DNA from: Tretioscincus oriximinensis
Lineage: Eukaryota > Chordata > Lepidosauria > Squamata > Gymnophthalmidae
Direction: 5' to 3'
Assembly (NCBI GenBank): GCA_022410635.1
Contig: JAJVDF010000132.1
Location: 614,811-678,810 of the forward strand
Length of the DNA: 64,000 bases
The notes below the pieces were generated by a model. The model was given only the letters and a program-made list of their open reading frames with translations. It was not told where the DNA came from and did no database searches. Positions 1-53,645 of the stretch are shown one piece after another. How positions within the stretch are numbered: the stretch's first letter is position 1; every line of letters starts with the position of its first letter. The position numbers and the translations under genes are program-made.

Positions 1-745
1 TGGTAGCCAGTGCAGTTCTTTCAGGACCGGAGTGATGTGTATCCAGCCAGTCGAACTGGACAGCAGTCTACCTTCTGCGTTCTGCACCAGCTGCAGCTTC
101 TGAACTGTTTTCAAGGGCAGCCCTATATAGAGTGCATTACAATAGTCCAACCTGGAAGTTACNGGAGCCTGCATTACAGTGGCCAGATCATCCCTATCCA
201 GAAGTGGTTGAACTGGTGNACCAGGCATAGCGGGAAGTAGGTGTTCCTGGCCACTGCCTCCACCTGATCTTCAAGTGTCAGCGAAAGATACAAAAGAAGA
301 ACTGGGCACTTATACCCCGCTTTTCTCACCTTTCAAAGGGACACAAAGCGGCTTACAAGGGTATTTTTGCCCAAAGGCTGACATTCTATCTTCCCCACAT
401 GGTTCCCATGTATCTACTTGAAATCAGTTGCAATTTCTTGCAATTCATGCTTTCAAAAAGCTGGATTGGCTAGACCTTTAGGCTCACCCCTCCCCACGTC
501 CGACACAGGGCTTCGAAACCCCATCTCCCAGGTGAGAGACGGATTCCTTAGTGACTGAGCTATCCGTGCCTGCAGGCGCACCCCCAGATATCACACCCAT
601 CCCTTATAGGNCAATTCAACCCCATCCAGGACAGGGAGCCTCCTCACGTCATGCACACAGCACTTCCATGTTGTCTGGACTCAACTTCCATTTGTTGACC
701 CGCATCCAGCCCATGACTGACTTATGACTGGAAGTCTCCTGGTTT
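1..745 (-). mobile_element. L2-type LINE RT fragment, split by a SINE
   Basis: Read on the minus strand, bases 1-140 encode [20 protein letters not shown] and then [13 protein letters not shown], the C-terminal reverse transcriptase signature of L2-clade LINEs. The same element resumes at about 578-745, a degenerate equivalent of the upstream RT region. A tRNA-derived SINE separates the two parts. It is defective, with N bases and stops, and truncated by the window edge. Confidence 0.75.
285..577 (-). mobile_element. tRNA-derived SINE (family B) inserted in L2
   Basis: The tail end comes first on the plus strand (AAGAAGAACTGGG, then the ACCCCGCTTTTCTC block) and the tRNA-like head last. In sense the head reads ATAGCTCAGTCACTAAGG, an A-box-like start, with a B-box-like GTTTCGAAGCCC. 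At least six more copies occur in the window. Confidence 0.75.
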
Positions 746-880
746 GATTATGTCCTCCTCCACAAAAGCCAACTGGGTGACCCTGTCTTGTCAGTTCTTC
801 AGAGTTCTCTCAGCCCCACCTACTTCACACTTTGATTCCTTTCAAGTTGAAAAAAGCCAGGGATAGAAAAAGGACCCTTC
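715..880 (+). mobile_element. tRNA-derived SINE (family A), degenerate copy
   Basis: It carries the body motif AGCCAACTGGGTGACCCTG and a 3' part with ACTTTGATTCCTTTCAAG. It corresponds to the better copy at 60308-60535. The head is eroded. Confidence 0.5.
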
Positions 881-1404
881 TTTTTTCATGTCTCTCTCAT
901 TGTCTCCAGTTCAGCCTTGCTGTGGATGTGTGAAGAATAAAGTCCAGGGAACTCAAAAACTAACTATCTAGGAAAGGGAAGGGTTTCCAAATGAGATACA
1001 TTTTAAAAGACAAGCTCCTTCTTGGTCTACTGTACTTCCTGCCTCAAGAATAATGGTCTTCAGTTTAACTAGGGGAAAAGAATGACAGACATTAATACGC
1101 AAAGTTCAGTTACTGGAATCCTTTTTCGCTTTCAGATGAAAACTATGTTTCACAGCAAGGTTTGGATTTGTTTGTTTGTTTAGAAATATGTTGGGAAAAT
1201 ATAAGTGCAGTTTCTGTTTGCAAAGAGCGCCACCTGCTGTGAAAGCTAAAATATTGCAATGACCTACTTAAAATTAAAGACCAACATTGGCTGTAGTTTA
1301 GTAGTTGGAAACAAAGGCCTCATCCACACGGAGCCTTATTCTCAGTCACATCTAGGGACAGAGCTTGGACCCCGACATGCCAGTACAGACCCCTTTCTGT
1401 TGCC

Positions 1405-2045
1405 CTTTTCTGCGCCTTTTCCAGTTCCACAATATCCTTTTTTGAGATGTGACCAGAATTGAACCCAGGATTCCAAATGTGGCCTCACCACAGATTTATA
1501 AACAGGCAAAACAACATTTGCTGACTTGTTTTCGATTCCTTTCCTAATATCCCCAACATGGAATTTGCCTTTTTTGCTGCNGCTGCACACTGGGTTGACA
1601 TTTTCATTGAATTGTCCACTAACACCCCAAGATCCTTTTCTTGCTCGGTCACAGAAACCTCTTGGTTCCCATCAGGTGGTAGGAGTATTTTGGGTTCTTT
1701 GCCCCAATATGCATGACCTTGCACTTGCTTAAGTTGAAGTGCATTTGCCAGTTTGATGCCCACTCACCCAATTTCAATAGATCACTCTGGAGTGCCTTAC
1801 AATCATTTTCAGTTTTCACCACCCTGAACAGTTTAGTGTCGTCAGCAAACTTGGCTACTTCACTATTTACCTCGGCATCCAGATCATTTATAAATATATT
1901 GAAAAGCAAGGGTCCCAGTACAGATCCCTGGGGTACACCACTTCTTACCTCTTTCCACTCAGAGAACTGTCCATTTAATACTACCCTCTGTTTTCTATCT
2001 TTTAGCCAGTTTCCAATCCTGGACAAGGTCTGTCTTCTTATACAA
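1405..2045 (-). pseudogene. CR1/L3-type LINE ORF2 fragment (reverse transcriptase)
   Basis: Minus-strand frames encode RIGNWLKDRKQRVVLNGQFS, then VRSGVPQGSVLGPLLF, KFADDTKLF (the RT catalytic box, here FADD) and WQMHFNLSKCKVMHIG, followed by a frameshifted EKDLGVLVDNS region. It is truncated at both ends: no endonuclease and no 3' UTR. An N and frame changes show it is dead. Confidence 0.9.
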
Positions 2046-4349
2046 TGACGTTGAAATAAGAATTGAGCATGATTCTTTCTGCACTAAGGCAGAGGCTGAC
2101 AGGTTTGTATCTTCTCAGCTACAGCTGCTCCACAGGCCGAATGGTTCTTCTCAACCAGAGTTTTCAGAGGGTGGTTGCCTGGAACAACATCTTCACCCTT
2201 CGGTTACATGCAGACACCTTTTATTTATTTCATCATATGTGAATACTTCAAAATAAAACACTGCCTGCATCATTTTATTCTGGGATGTCCATGCCTTATT
2301 GCAGAATAATCAAATTTAGCAGATTATATCCAGATGTAGCTGTTGACTTCTACTGAGCCTAACACTATTATTAGCCAGATGTCAGAAGTTCCAACGTGTG
2401 GGAAGGCCCTAAGGTGTTCTGGAGGAAAGTTCCAGAGAAGAATAACTCAGGATGCTTAATAGGAAGATGAAATTCTTCAGTGTTTCCCACGGCCCTTCCC
2501 TGAGGGCCATCAGTCCCCATCACTGTATTCTTTTAGAAGCTCCCTTTCACTTGGTTTGGGTTGAAGAAATGCCATTTTCTTCCCACAAATGCTGTTTTTA
2601 AATACCAATTTTGTAGTTTTGGTTTGCTTGCTGGCTGCCCTGAGACCTTTGTGTGTAGGATAGGGTATAGGTATAAATAAATATGATGAATGGGGAAAGG
2701 GGGGGGGGGGAGCTTGAGCAACATACTAATACATCTGGACACTGGAATACAATATACTCAATACAGCCAGATGGTTCAGATATGTATAGGAATGCTATAA
2801 ATTAGACGACCAGATCCGGCACCATCTTGGGGCAACAAGAAATGCTTGCCAAAGTGTTCATTTTTACCGTCCCATCACTTAGTAGGCCTTCATCCCCAGC
2901 AGAGCCCTGGGTATAAATGACATTTGAGTCAGCCTTTGCCTAATCTCTTCAGGAGGCAAGCTATTTCAGCATTTCAACTGAATTCTGTTTCTGTCTCTCA
3001 GCACGGATATCAAAGGAAGTTGAGTGGCTACAATTTAGCTTCTGGACAAGACTGCCGGCTGAGTCAGCCACACACACACCCAGACTCAGGAAATAAAAAA
3101 ACGCTGCATCCACACTGGGCACAGTGCTGGGATAGGCCCCAATGAGAAATTGGCACCACAGACAGTTCCAACAGGGCACTGCTTAAACGGAACCCCCTGG
3201 TAGTTCTCTGGTGATAATCTGGCCCAGTTGTTCATGTGTGGATGGTACCAAGCGTCTGGGCCGGTCTAGCAAGCTAGTATTATTTTAGTGGGACTTGGAA
3301 ACAGTGCCTGGAAGTCCGAACCAGAAACTTTTGAGATTGGCAACTTTCCTTCTTGGCCTTCAGAACTGGGCCAGGCTGCACCGCTTCCTTTTAGCCTGGA
3401 TCAAAGTATCTCCACACAGACTACATGACGTATGCAAATGCCATCCCCAAGGCCACCTGGAAGAGGAGATGAAGGGCTGATAAAGTTCACACCTTAATTC
3501 TGGCACATCTAACTTGGATAGTGGAGATCAAATGAACAGCCCACATAGTATAGATGTTTAAAGTAATATAAATATTACTATTAGAACCAAAAATGTATGT
3601 GTGTGTCTGTCTCAGTATACATAGAAGCTAAAAGTCTAACATCTGAGCTGAGTAGCTTCACTAACATTTCAGGTGCGAGTTATTCAGCTAATCAAAACAC
3701 TACAAACATTACAACAGCTTTACATTAAATGCACCTATTTATTTGTCCTTGCTGTTACAGGAACACAGGATAACAGAACAGCTGACAAAGTTCCTACCAA
3801 GCCATGGTTATCATTTCTGTCCAAATTCTGTTTCTGCAAATCATGTACATGTTCAGTCCTAAGAACTCCAATTTTCTCATACGTTCCTGTGAACAAAGCC
3901 TGAATTGTTTCCAAGTATTGTGTGTACATGGTCAGACTACAAGTCTTATTGGCTTTTACACACTGTTGTTAAATCATGACCACAGAAACAACAGTTACTA
4001 AGAGCGTTATTGAAGAAACTGCCATTTGTGAGCTAGAAAATATAAGAACACACATTCAGTAGACAAATCCAGTGTTAATAAAGAGGTGATCCAGACTATG
4101 AATTTAATCCTTTTGTATGAGACAATCTTTGTTTTGATGCTACAAGTTTCTGCTTGTAATAGAAAATACAAAAAGGCTGGGAGCCAAGATTACTGTAGTT
4201 TACACTAGTGTAAATATTTCATACTCTTCTAACACAGACCTTTCCAAGTCAACAGTTCTATTTTAAGTTGGAAACTATTCCCAGATCTTGAAAGCACAAT
4301 GCAATGGATTTTTGAATAAAGCATCTACAAGAACCAGCGTTTTAATATA
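2046..4349. other. Flanking DNA, no gene recognised
   Basis: I see no coding exon or recognisable repeat here. There is a poly(G) run at about 2698-2711, a short CA tract near 3069 and generally unique sequence. It lies downstream of the TTC39B stop codon. Confidence 0.5.
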
Positions 4350-6329
4350 AGCTTAATAATAACAATAATAAAACTTTATTACGGTCACAGATAAGAACAG
4401 TTTAAGTCGGGAGTATATATGCATAAGTTTTGTAAGAAATTAAAGCAAAATTGTGACAGATAGACTTGTGTCCCTATTTTTAACACAACTATTATTTATA
4501 ATCTTAAAGTGAACCTCCATGTTTATCCGTTCTCGTGCAATATAGTATGCTGATCCTCCCTAATTCATAGCATTGGTATTTTTTTACATAAGACACTACA
4601 CAGAAATGCACCAAAGAATTCTAGTTTGCCATGACGTTTTTTTAATATGGTCTTTCTGGCACGAGTTATTCTAGGAATGCTAACAGAAGTCATTCGATTG
4701 CAAACACGCTAAGATCTCCTTTGAAATCACAACAGCTTATCTGCAAGCCTAATATGGTATATTGAACATAGATCTTGTCACATGGATCTAGTACAAAAAA
4801 TCACATGTGCCAGAATCTGCTATATGCACTTTTCTTGGCAAATGTAGTTAACAAATATCTCTGGAAAAAATGATGCGCAAAGCAGCCCTTCACTTTGGCA
4901 CAATCTTTCTTCCTTTGACCAAATCCTGAAAATAACAAGGCAAATCATCTCCCTTGAAGTGCTGGTTTAAAATGCCAAGAGAGGGAGAGATGAAAATCAT
5001 CAGCAACTAAAAAGGACAGAAGGAGGTTCGGGATTTTGCTTTCAATGAGAATAATCATTTGTTACTTGCACAAAGAAAGCTGAATTTAGTTTTATTCTTA
5101 CAACTGTTGTATTTGGATATGGAGTATGGGTCTAATGCCAGCTACAACTGTGACAATTTATATTATAGTTCTATATTTTAAAACAAAGAATTATAGTGCA
5201 ACTTCCTCCTTAATTTAACACTTCATAATTAAAGTAACGACCTAAGCACAGAGCGCTCGGTGCGAAGCATACAGAAAATGTGCACCACTTCGTGAAGCCA
5301 TAAGGTGGTCACATGGATGTTTCTGCCTCCTGCCGTAGTTTCCGTTCAGACGCAGGAGAGCACACATGCTGTCCCCGTACCTGCCTGCAGGTTATGTTTC
5401 TTGTATACGTAAAAGATCCTTAATACATAACTGAGATAAACAGTAAGGACATTTATTTCACAAATGTATTAAAAAGGATTTGTGGAACTTCAAAAATGCT
5501 TCTCATACCAACAAAATAAAAACTGAAGCATCAAAATCTGGTTTGGAAAAATAAAGGTCCCTTGGCCTCTCCAGAAGACAAAAAACATTTCCCTTTTTCC
5601 CTCTTAAGCACAAGCAAAGTCAGCTAAGTAAATACAATAAAACAAGTGGCAGAATTATTTCTATTCTTCTGGTATCGTCTTTAAGTGCCCCGTTATACAA
5701 GAGAGAAAGATTTCATTTTCCCTGTTAAGAGCAGCTTTTGTGATTATCTTAAGGAACGAAATGCCTGCTCCTAATTTTGATTCAGCGTATGTTGAATATT
5801 GCAGTTTAAGCTACAATTTATGGAATTCAAGCCATTCAGTCATCCTGCCTACAGTATGAAAAGTCAGGTCTTTGGTATGTAAATCTACGTTTCAAATCCA
5901 AGCACACACAACCGCGGCTACCAGCAGCCATTTCTCTCCAGCCCCATTTTGTAACAAAGATATTGCAGAAATCCAGGCCTTCATCAACAGGGCAACAATG
6001 AATGAGAATCACGGCACAGTTTCGCCCTTAAACAATATTCATTTTCCTCATAAAAAAATAAAGTGTCTGAATTACTAATTATTGCACCAGCAATTTAGTT
6101 TTAAATACTCCTTTTTTGTTAAGCATCAATCCTTTTTATAATTTAAATATTCCTTTAAAACCGTCAAGCCAGAGATATGGAATTGCACCATAGAAAAAAG
6201 AACTGCTCAAAAGTACGAGACACATTCAAATATCACAAATGATAGAAAATATAAACTACGTCCTTTTTTTGCTATGTCATTTACATGATCTTTTAAAAAG
6301 CTTCCCAACGTGGTGTAAATGCGTCGTCA
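4350..6329 (-). other. TTC39B: Probable TTC39B 3' UTR and immediate downstream flank
   Basis: This AT-rich, largely repeat-free stretch follows the stop codon on the minus strand. Minus-strand AATAAA signals, read as TTTATT on the plus strand, occur near 5451, 5091 and 4374. The last is in a repeat-like tail, so a 3' end near 5.0-5.4 kb is as likely. The true end cannot be fixed without transcript data. Confidence 0.35.
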
Positions 6330-47466
<41,137 letters not shown>

Positions 47467-48344
47467 CTGAAAAGTAAAAATAAGAAAATATTTAGAGAAA
47501 ATGGCTCAAGTTACATTTTCCAGTTGTATTAAAATAAGTGACAACTTGTCAATATACTGTAAAATTATCCCCGATGCCTTGCCTCTGTTTATAATATTTA
47601 GTGCATATAATATCCTTCATGACAGAATTATTTTATAAATGACAGAATATTTTAACAAGTATTTTTATAATTCTTAATGAAGCAGTGATAAAATTACTAC
47701 TCTTAGAAACAGTATTATATTATTATTGTTAGTTGTATTTTTAGTATTATATTTATATTATAACCTTATCCTGATGAGAACAAGGTAGTACAATGTTGCT
47801 GCCACAGCTGTAATTCATACTTCTTTAGAAGATTCATTACACCTGGAAAACCNTTTATTTGGACACCGAGACAAAAAAGTCCCAAATCTGGGAAATCTGG
47901 GCTATAACCTACTCAAAGAATGGAAGCTAAAGCACAAGGCTCCCAGATTAATCAGGAACAAATGTAGTTAAATACCATCCAAACACTAATGACACTTAAT
48001 TCAAAACCCACAGATGACTAGTCATTGTCTTCACACAGATGTTAAATAGCTTGGTAAATAAGTGAAACTCAAAATATTTTCCAAACTAGATCTAAATTTG
48101 TTATATATCATACAAAATCAACATGCAAAAATGCAGTAAGTTAAGATTAAATACTATTAGAAAAGAAATTGTGCTCCCATACATAAAACTATTCATTTGT
48201 GGGTTAATTTGAAAAGTTAAAAAAAGAGATCACCTGATAAGTGCAAAAGCATTGAAAGGATAAAGAATACTAGAGTAAAGGAGTTACAACTAAAGATTTT
48301 GTCAAGGCGGTACATGACCACATGCACCCTAGCCATCGAATATT
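47467..48344. other. Upstream intron or flank, unique
   Basis: AT-rich with no exon found. The upstream TTC39B coding exon that phase 0 demands is not here. Confidence 0.45.
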
Positions 48345-48389
48345 AGCCATCGAAACAGCTCAAGGTGCTGGCATGGGTGTGGAGTAAGA

Positions 48390-48990
48390 GGAATATACAT
48401 CCACTTACTCTGGGAATGCCCTATTGTGCGAGCCTTTTGAAATGAAATTTGGAGTGAAATTGAAAACATTATAGGGTATTCAATTAATCAGACAAAATAA
48501 CTTATATTCTTCCAAGGGCACAGGGGAATAATTAATGAAGATAAGAACTTAGTGGATGATATGATTATGGCTGGCCAAGCTACTATAGCTATGGGGTGGA
48601 AGGATGCCAGTAAATTACAAAAAACCACTTGACAGCACTATCTGTCAGAGCAGTTGATTGGGGACTATGTGTTGGAAAAATCCAGAAAAAAGCACTGGAT
48701 GAAAAATTAGGCAAAGCTTATTGTTTATTGTCAAATACACCGTTGGGGAGCCCCTGAACTTTTACCTACGATTCGACTGATCCTCAGGCCTTAAGTAGAA
48801 TTATTTAATAGTATTAATTATCTCTCAGGGGTGGGGGGTGGGGTAGAAGGGTTATGGGGGGTGAAAAGGTACTTTGTTGTGATTAAGTAGAAGACACTAT
48901 GTAAGAACAAATTACTTTACAAAGTATAAATTAATACATTGTTTATTTTTGTATATTGTTCAATATAACTTCAATAAAATATATTTTTAA
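48390..48990 (+). pseudogene. L1-type ORF2 C-terminus and 3' end
   Basis: Plus-strand frames read WECPIVRAFWNEIWSEIENI, then MAGQATIAMGWKDASKLQKT and IGDYVLEKSRKKHWM, the C-terminal region of vertebrate L1 ORF2. It ends with TTCAATAAAATATATTTTT, a polyadenylation signal. The second copy is at 50223-50823. Confidence 0.85.
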
Positions 48991-49145
48991 AATGTCAATG
49001 TTTTCCCCATTTGAAATGTATTGATTTTCAAAAAAGATACACCATTACATAAAATTAGATTACATTGAATTATCATCAATTTTTTCTTTATAGTTTATTG
49101 CCTTCTTTTACTTCTGTCTCCTCCTTTACAAGTATGGTCCCATAT

Positions 49146-49340
49146 AAGAAGAATAAAAACTGGGTTCTTATACCCGCTTTTCTCACCTTTCAAAGGGACT
49201 CAAAGCGGCTTACAAGGGTATTTTTCCCGAAGGCTGACATTCTGTCTTCCCCACCAGGTTGTGGTGGTTCCCATTTATCTACTTGCAGTCACTTGCAATT
49301 TCCTGCAATTCTTGCTTTCAAATAGCTGGGTTGGCTATTC
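49146..49340 (-). mobile_element. tRNA-derived SINE (family B), 5'-truncated
   Basis: Tail first (AAAAACTGGGTTCTTATACC), ending at AATAGCTGGGTTGGCT before the head would start. It is duplicated at 50979-51173. Confidence 0.7.
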
Positions 49341-49700
49341 ATTTCATCTCTCCATAAATAACTCCATTGCCCCCTTTACACTGATGATTTTCTCCCTATT
49401 GTTCAAAGCCTGCAATTAGGAGTCCATCCTCCATTTCTTGTAAAACAAATCTATGAAAAAATTCTAGTTCACATCAAATTTCAAAGGATACCCTTATCAA
49501 AAAGAGTTAACATATTCATTTCAATTGAGTCCATCAATTTAATAAATAGATGTAAATGTATGAATTGCCTTTTCAGAGATGTTTAGATCCGAACTGCTTC
49601 ATGAAGAAATACTGAGCTGCAAGCCATATGAATGATCTGATTTATTTGCTTTTATATTTGAAGGCAGAATAGGATAATATTCTGCTGTATGTTACCTAGA

Positions 49701-50161
49701 TAGGGCTGCCATATTTTGGCAGCCCAAAACCGGGACGGGGGTGGGGTGGGGGTANGTGCACGCACACGTACGTGCGTGCGCATATACGGACGCTTGTAGT
49801 GAGACAGGCAGAACCTCTCTTCTGCCTGTCTCACCACAAGCGTCCGTGCGTGCACGTGCAGCTGCTCCAATGCTGGCGGCGGGGTTTCGCACGCCTCCTA
49901 GCGCACCAACTCGCCTCTAGCGGAGGAAAAATGCCTGGGTTTGTGACAGGAGAACAGAGCTATTCTCCTGTCACAAACTCAGGAGTTTTTCTTTTGCTGG
50001 AGGCGAGTTGGGGTGCTTTGCAAGCAGGTGCGGGAAACTCCGCCTCCAGCATTGGAGCAGCTACGGCACGCTCCGAGGTCCCTTCCAGGACCCCGGAAAG
50101 CGTTGCTTTTAGTCTCCCAAACCGGGATTGTCCCGCTTTCCTGGGTCGTATGGCAACCCTA
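49701..50161. mobile_element. hAT MITE with 8-bp target duplication
   Basis: The terminal repeats are TAGGGCTGCCATA and TATGGCAACCCTA. A perfect 8-bp duplication TACCTAGA flanks it (49693-49700 and 50162-50169). The inside is strongly palindromic and CpG-rich, with AGGCAGAACCTCT/AGAGGTTCTGCCT-type and TTTGTGACAGGAGAA/TTCTCCTGTCACAAA arms. No transposase frame. It is repeated in copy 2 at 51534-51994. Confidence 0.85.
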
Positions 50162-50177
50162 TACCTAGATCCATTTN

Positions 50178-52009
50178 AGCCATCGAAACAGCTCAAGGTG
50201 CTGGCATGGGTGTGGAGTAAGAGGAATATACATCCACTTACTCTGGGAATGCCCTATTGTGCGAGCCTTTTGAAATGAAATTTGGAGTGAAATTGAAAAC
50301 ATTATAGGGTATTCAATTAATCAGACAAAATAACTTATATTCTTCCAAGGGCACAGGGGAATAATTAATGAAGATAAGAACTTAGTGGATGATATGATTA
50401 TGGCTGGCCAAGCTACTATAGCTATGGGGTGGAAGGATGCCAGTAAATTACAAAAAACCACTTGACAGCACTATCTGTCAGAGCAGTTGATTGGGGACTA
50501 TGTGTTGGAAAAATCCAGAAAAAAGCACTGGATGAAAAATTAGGCAAAGCTTATTGTTTATTGTCAAATACACCGTTGGGGAGCCCCTGAACTTTTACCT
50601 ACGATTCGACTGATCCTCAGGCCTTAAGTAGAATTATTTAATAGTATTAATTATCTCTCAGGGGTGGGGGGTGGGGTAGAAGGGTTATGGGGGGTGAAAA
50701 GGTACTTTGTTGTGATTAAGTAGAAGACACTATGTAAGAACAAATTACTTTACAAAGTATAAATTAATACATTGTTTATTTTTGTATATTGTTCAATATA
50801 ACTTCAATAAAATATATTTTTAAAATGTCAATGTTTTCCCCATTTGAAATGTATTGATTTTCAAAAAAGATACACCATTACATAAAATTAGATTACATTG
50901 AATTATCATCAATTTTTTCTTTATAGTTTATTGCCTTCTTTTACTTCTGTCTCCTCCTTTACAAGTATGGTCCCATATAAGAAGAATAAAAACTGGGTTC
51001 TTATACCCGCTTTTCTCACCTTTCAAAGGGACTCAAAGCGGCTTACAAGGGTATTTTTCCCGAAGGCTGACATTCTGTCTTCCCCACCAGGTTGTGGTGG
51101 TTCCCATTTATCTACTTGCAGTCACTTGCAATTTCCTGCAATTCTTGCTTTCAAATAGCTGGGTTGGCTATTCATTTCATCTCTCCATAAATAACTCCAT
51201 TGCCCCCTTTACACTGATGATTTTCTCCCTATTGTTCAAAGCCTGCAATTAGGAGTCCATCCTCCATTTCTTGTAAAACAAATCTATGAAAAAATTCTAG
51301 TTCACATCAAATTTCAAAGGATACCCTTATCAAAAAGAGTTAACATATTCATTTCAATTGAGTCCATCAATTTAATAAATAGATGTAAATGTATGAATTG
51401 CCTTTTCAGAGATGTTTAGATCCGAACTGCTTCATGAAGAAATACTGAGCTGCAAGCCATATGAATGATCTGATTTATTTGCTTTTATATTTGAAGGCAG
51501 AATAGGATAATATTCTGCTGTATGTTACCTAGATAGGGCTGCCATATTTTGGCAGCCCAAAACCGGGACGGGGGTGGGGTGGGGGTANGTGCACGCACAC
51601 GTACGTGCGTGCGCATATACGGACGCTTGTAGTGAGACAGGCAGAACCTCTCTTCTGCCTGTCTCACCACAAGCGTCCGTGCGTGCACGTGCAGCTGCTC
51701 CAATGCTGGCGGCGGGGTTTCGCACGCCTCCTAGCGCACCAACTCGCCTCTAGCGGAGGAAAAATGCCTGGGTTTGTGACAGGAGAACAGAGCTATTCTC
51801 CTGTCACAAACTCAGGAGTTTTTCTTTTGCTGGAGGCGAGTTGGGGTGCTTTGCAAGCAGGTGCGGGAAACTCCGCCTCCAGCATTGGAGCAGCTACGGC
51901 ACGCTCCGAGGTCCCTTCCAGGACCCCGGAAAGCGTTGCTTTTAGTCTCCCAAACCGGGATTGTCCCGCTTTCCTGGGTCGTATGGCAACCCTATACCTA
52001 GATCCATTT
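50178..52009. repeat. Direct duplication, copy 2 (1832 bp)
   Basis: No difference from copy 1 was noticed by eye. It carries a second set of the L1 3' end, SINE fragment (50979-51173) and hAT MITE (51534-51994). It is probably an assembly artefact. Confidence 0.95.
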
Positions 52010-52429
52010 TAGTTCCAATGAACTTGGGTTAGGTGCGCTAAAAGAATTGTGGCAATTCTAAGAACTTGACCAATAAGATACTCTGTTACAGATACCATCT
52101 CTAGTATCCAACAATTGAACGACTATGACACACAAAGCCAGCATCCAACTGTTACTCAAGATAGTTGCCCGTCTTGCTTTTCTTGATATGCCACAAGTTA
52201 AGATTCATTTTCTATGAAATGCTTAGGAAGTATATGATAACTGCAAGGAATAGGCAATAAGCAATTTGCATATGCTTTGTCATCTCCCATACACAGTTTC
52301 CTATAAATACCTGACCTTGACATGAGTCCCTCTAAGAAGTAGACATGTCTACGAAACCTTATGCCACCTACTTTTCTAATGTTAGTATCTAAGAGCTACT
52401 AGTACCTTTGCTGCAAGGAATAGAGTTTT

Positions 52430-52790
52430 TTTTATAAGTATTAAGAATGGATCGGGCCAGAGCCCATCTAGTCCAGCATTCTGTCTCACAGAGGTCCACC
52501 AGATGCAGACTGAACAGAGCAAAGCAAAATATGCACCTTTATAAATGGTATTTCAGGAGTCCTGCCTGTTGCTCCATCCCAGAGGCATCATCCAGACATC
52601 CACTCTAGTAGCCATTTATACCCTTAGATAGATAAACCTATCTAAGCCTGTCTTGAAGCTCTCCAAGCTGCTAGTTACCACCATCCCTTCAGAAAGTAAA
52701 TTCCACAGACTGACGACCCTCTGGGTGAAAAAATTCTTTCCTTTGCCTGTTCTCACTTTTCTGCCCATCAGTTATAAGCAAGGAAATAAA
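52430..52790 (-). mobile_element. CR1/L3 3' end, truncated
   Basis: The plus strand reads GGGCCAGAGCCCATCTAGTC, the UTR, and then the inverted ORF2 tail (CCCTCTGGGTGAAAAAATTC). It stops at about 52780. Confidence 0.85.
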
Positions 52791-53638
52791 GGTAGCCAAG
52801 GTTCTGCAGCAGGATCTCGGCTTTCTCCAGTTTGCACATATACATTAGGCACTGATTACTGGTTTTTAATTAACTGGATCTTGAGATGGTTGTTGAGTTG
52901 GGGATGAAGATTTTGTGCTGCACAGAAGAAAGTTTGGACTAGAACCTGGAGGACCTTTTCAGATCCCCATGCATCCATGAAGCTCACTATAAGATTTGGA
53001 ATAGATTTCATCTCTTCACTCTAGCCTACCTGGTGAGATTTNTGAAGGAAAAAATAAGATGGAAGAAAACTTATGTTCATCTAAGAAAATGATGCCAGTT
53101 CATGTGTCCTATGACCTGAAATCCAGGGATCAGAATCAGAAAATCCAGTCTAAAGTAGTTTTGAGGACAGGGATTAAAGAGACAAAAGGTAACATTCAGG
53201 ACACATAGCACAGTGACCTCCTGTGCTAAAAGGCTCTGAGGCTACGATATTAGAAGAATTTAACCTCTGGGAAGTCAAGGTGACTGTTCTGTCAACTAAC
53301 CACCAACAGATCCTGAAAAGTGGAAAAAAAAGAAGTCATACCTTACGGTCAGTTTTAATCATTTGGCCACAGGATACAAACATGCGGCTTATAAACATTA
53401 AATCTTTGCCCACTGAAGTGTATAAAGCTGGGAGACTTGAAGAATGAACGATGCATCACAAAATTAGGTAATGCCAAGTGTGGCTTCTTTCCAAAACGGC
53501 CTTCTTGATTAACTGCATGCAGATCCTGCCAAACTCTCCATTCATACCAATTTTTGCTGATTCTTATTGTGCTAAGAATAGACGAGATTCTTTACCTTAT
53601 ACCCGAGATGAATACTTTAAAACAGTATCTACTGATTA
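52791..53638. other. Upstream intron or flank
   Basis: No gene or clear repeat recognised. Confidence 0.4.
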
Positions 53639-53645
53639 ATCACTT

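Larger units (their letters stand above)
48345..50176. repeat. Direct duplication, copy 1 (1832 bp)
   Basis: Spot checks show the same sequence at a constant 1833-base offset in 50178-52009, including an N at the same relative place (49755 and 51588). The copies are joined by a single N at 50177. It contains L1, SINE and MITE pieces. Confidence 0.95.

Noticed and set aside
49740..50160. CpG island as TTC39B promoter
   Set aside because: The CpG content belongs to a hAT MITE with terminal repeats and target duplication.
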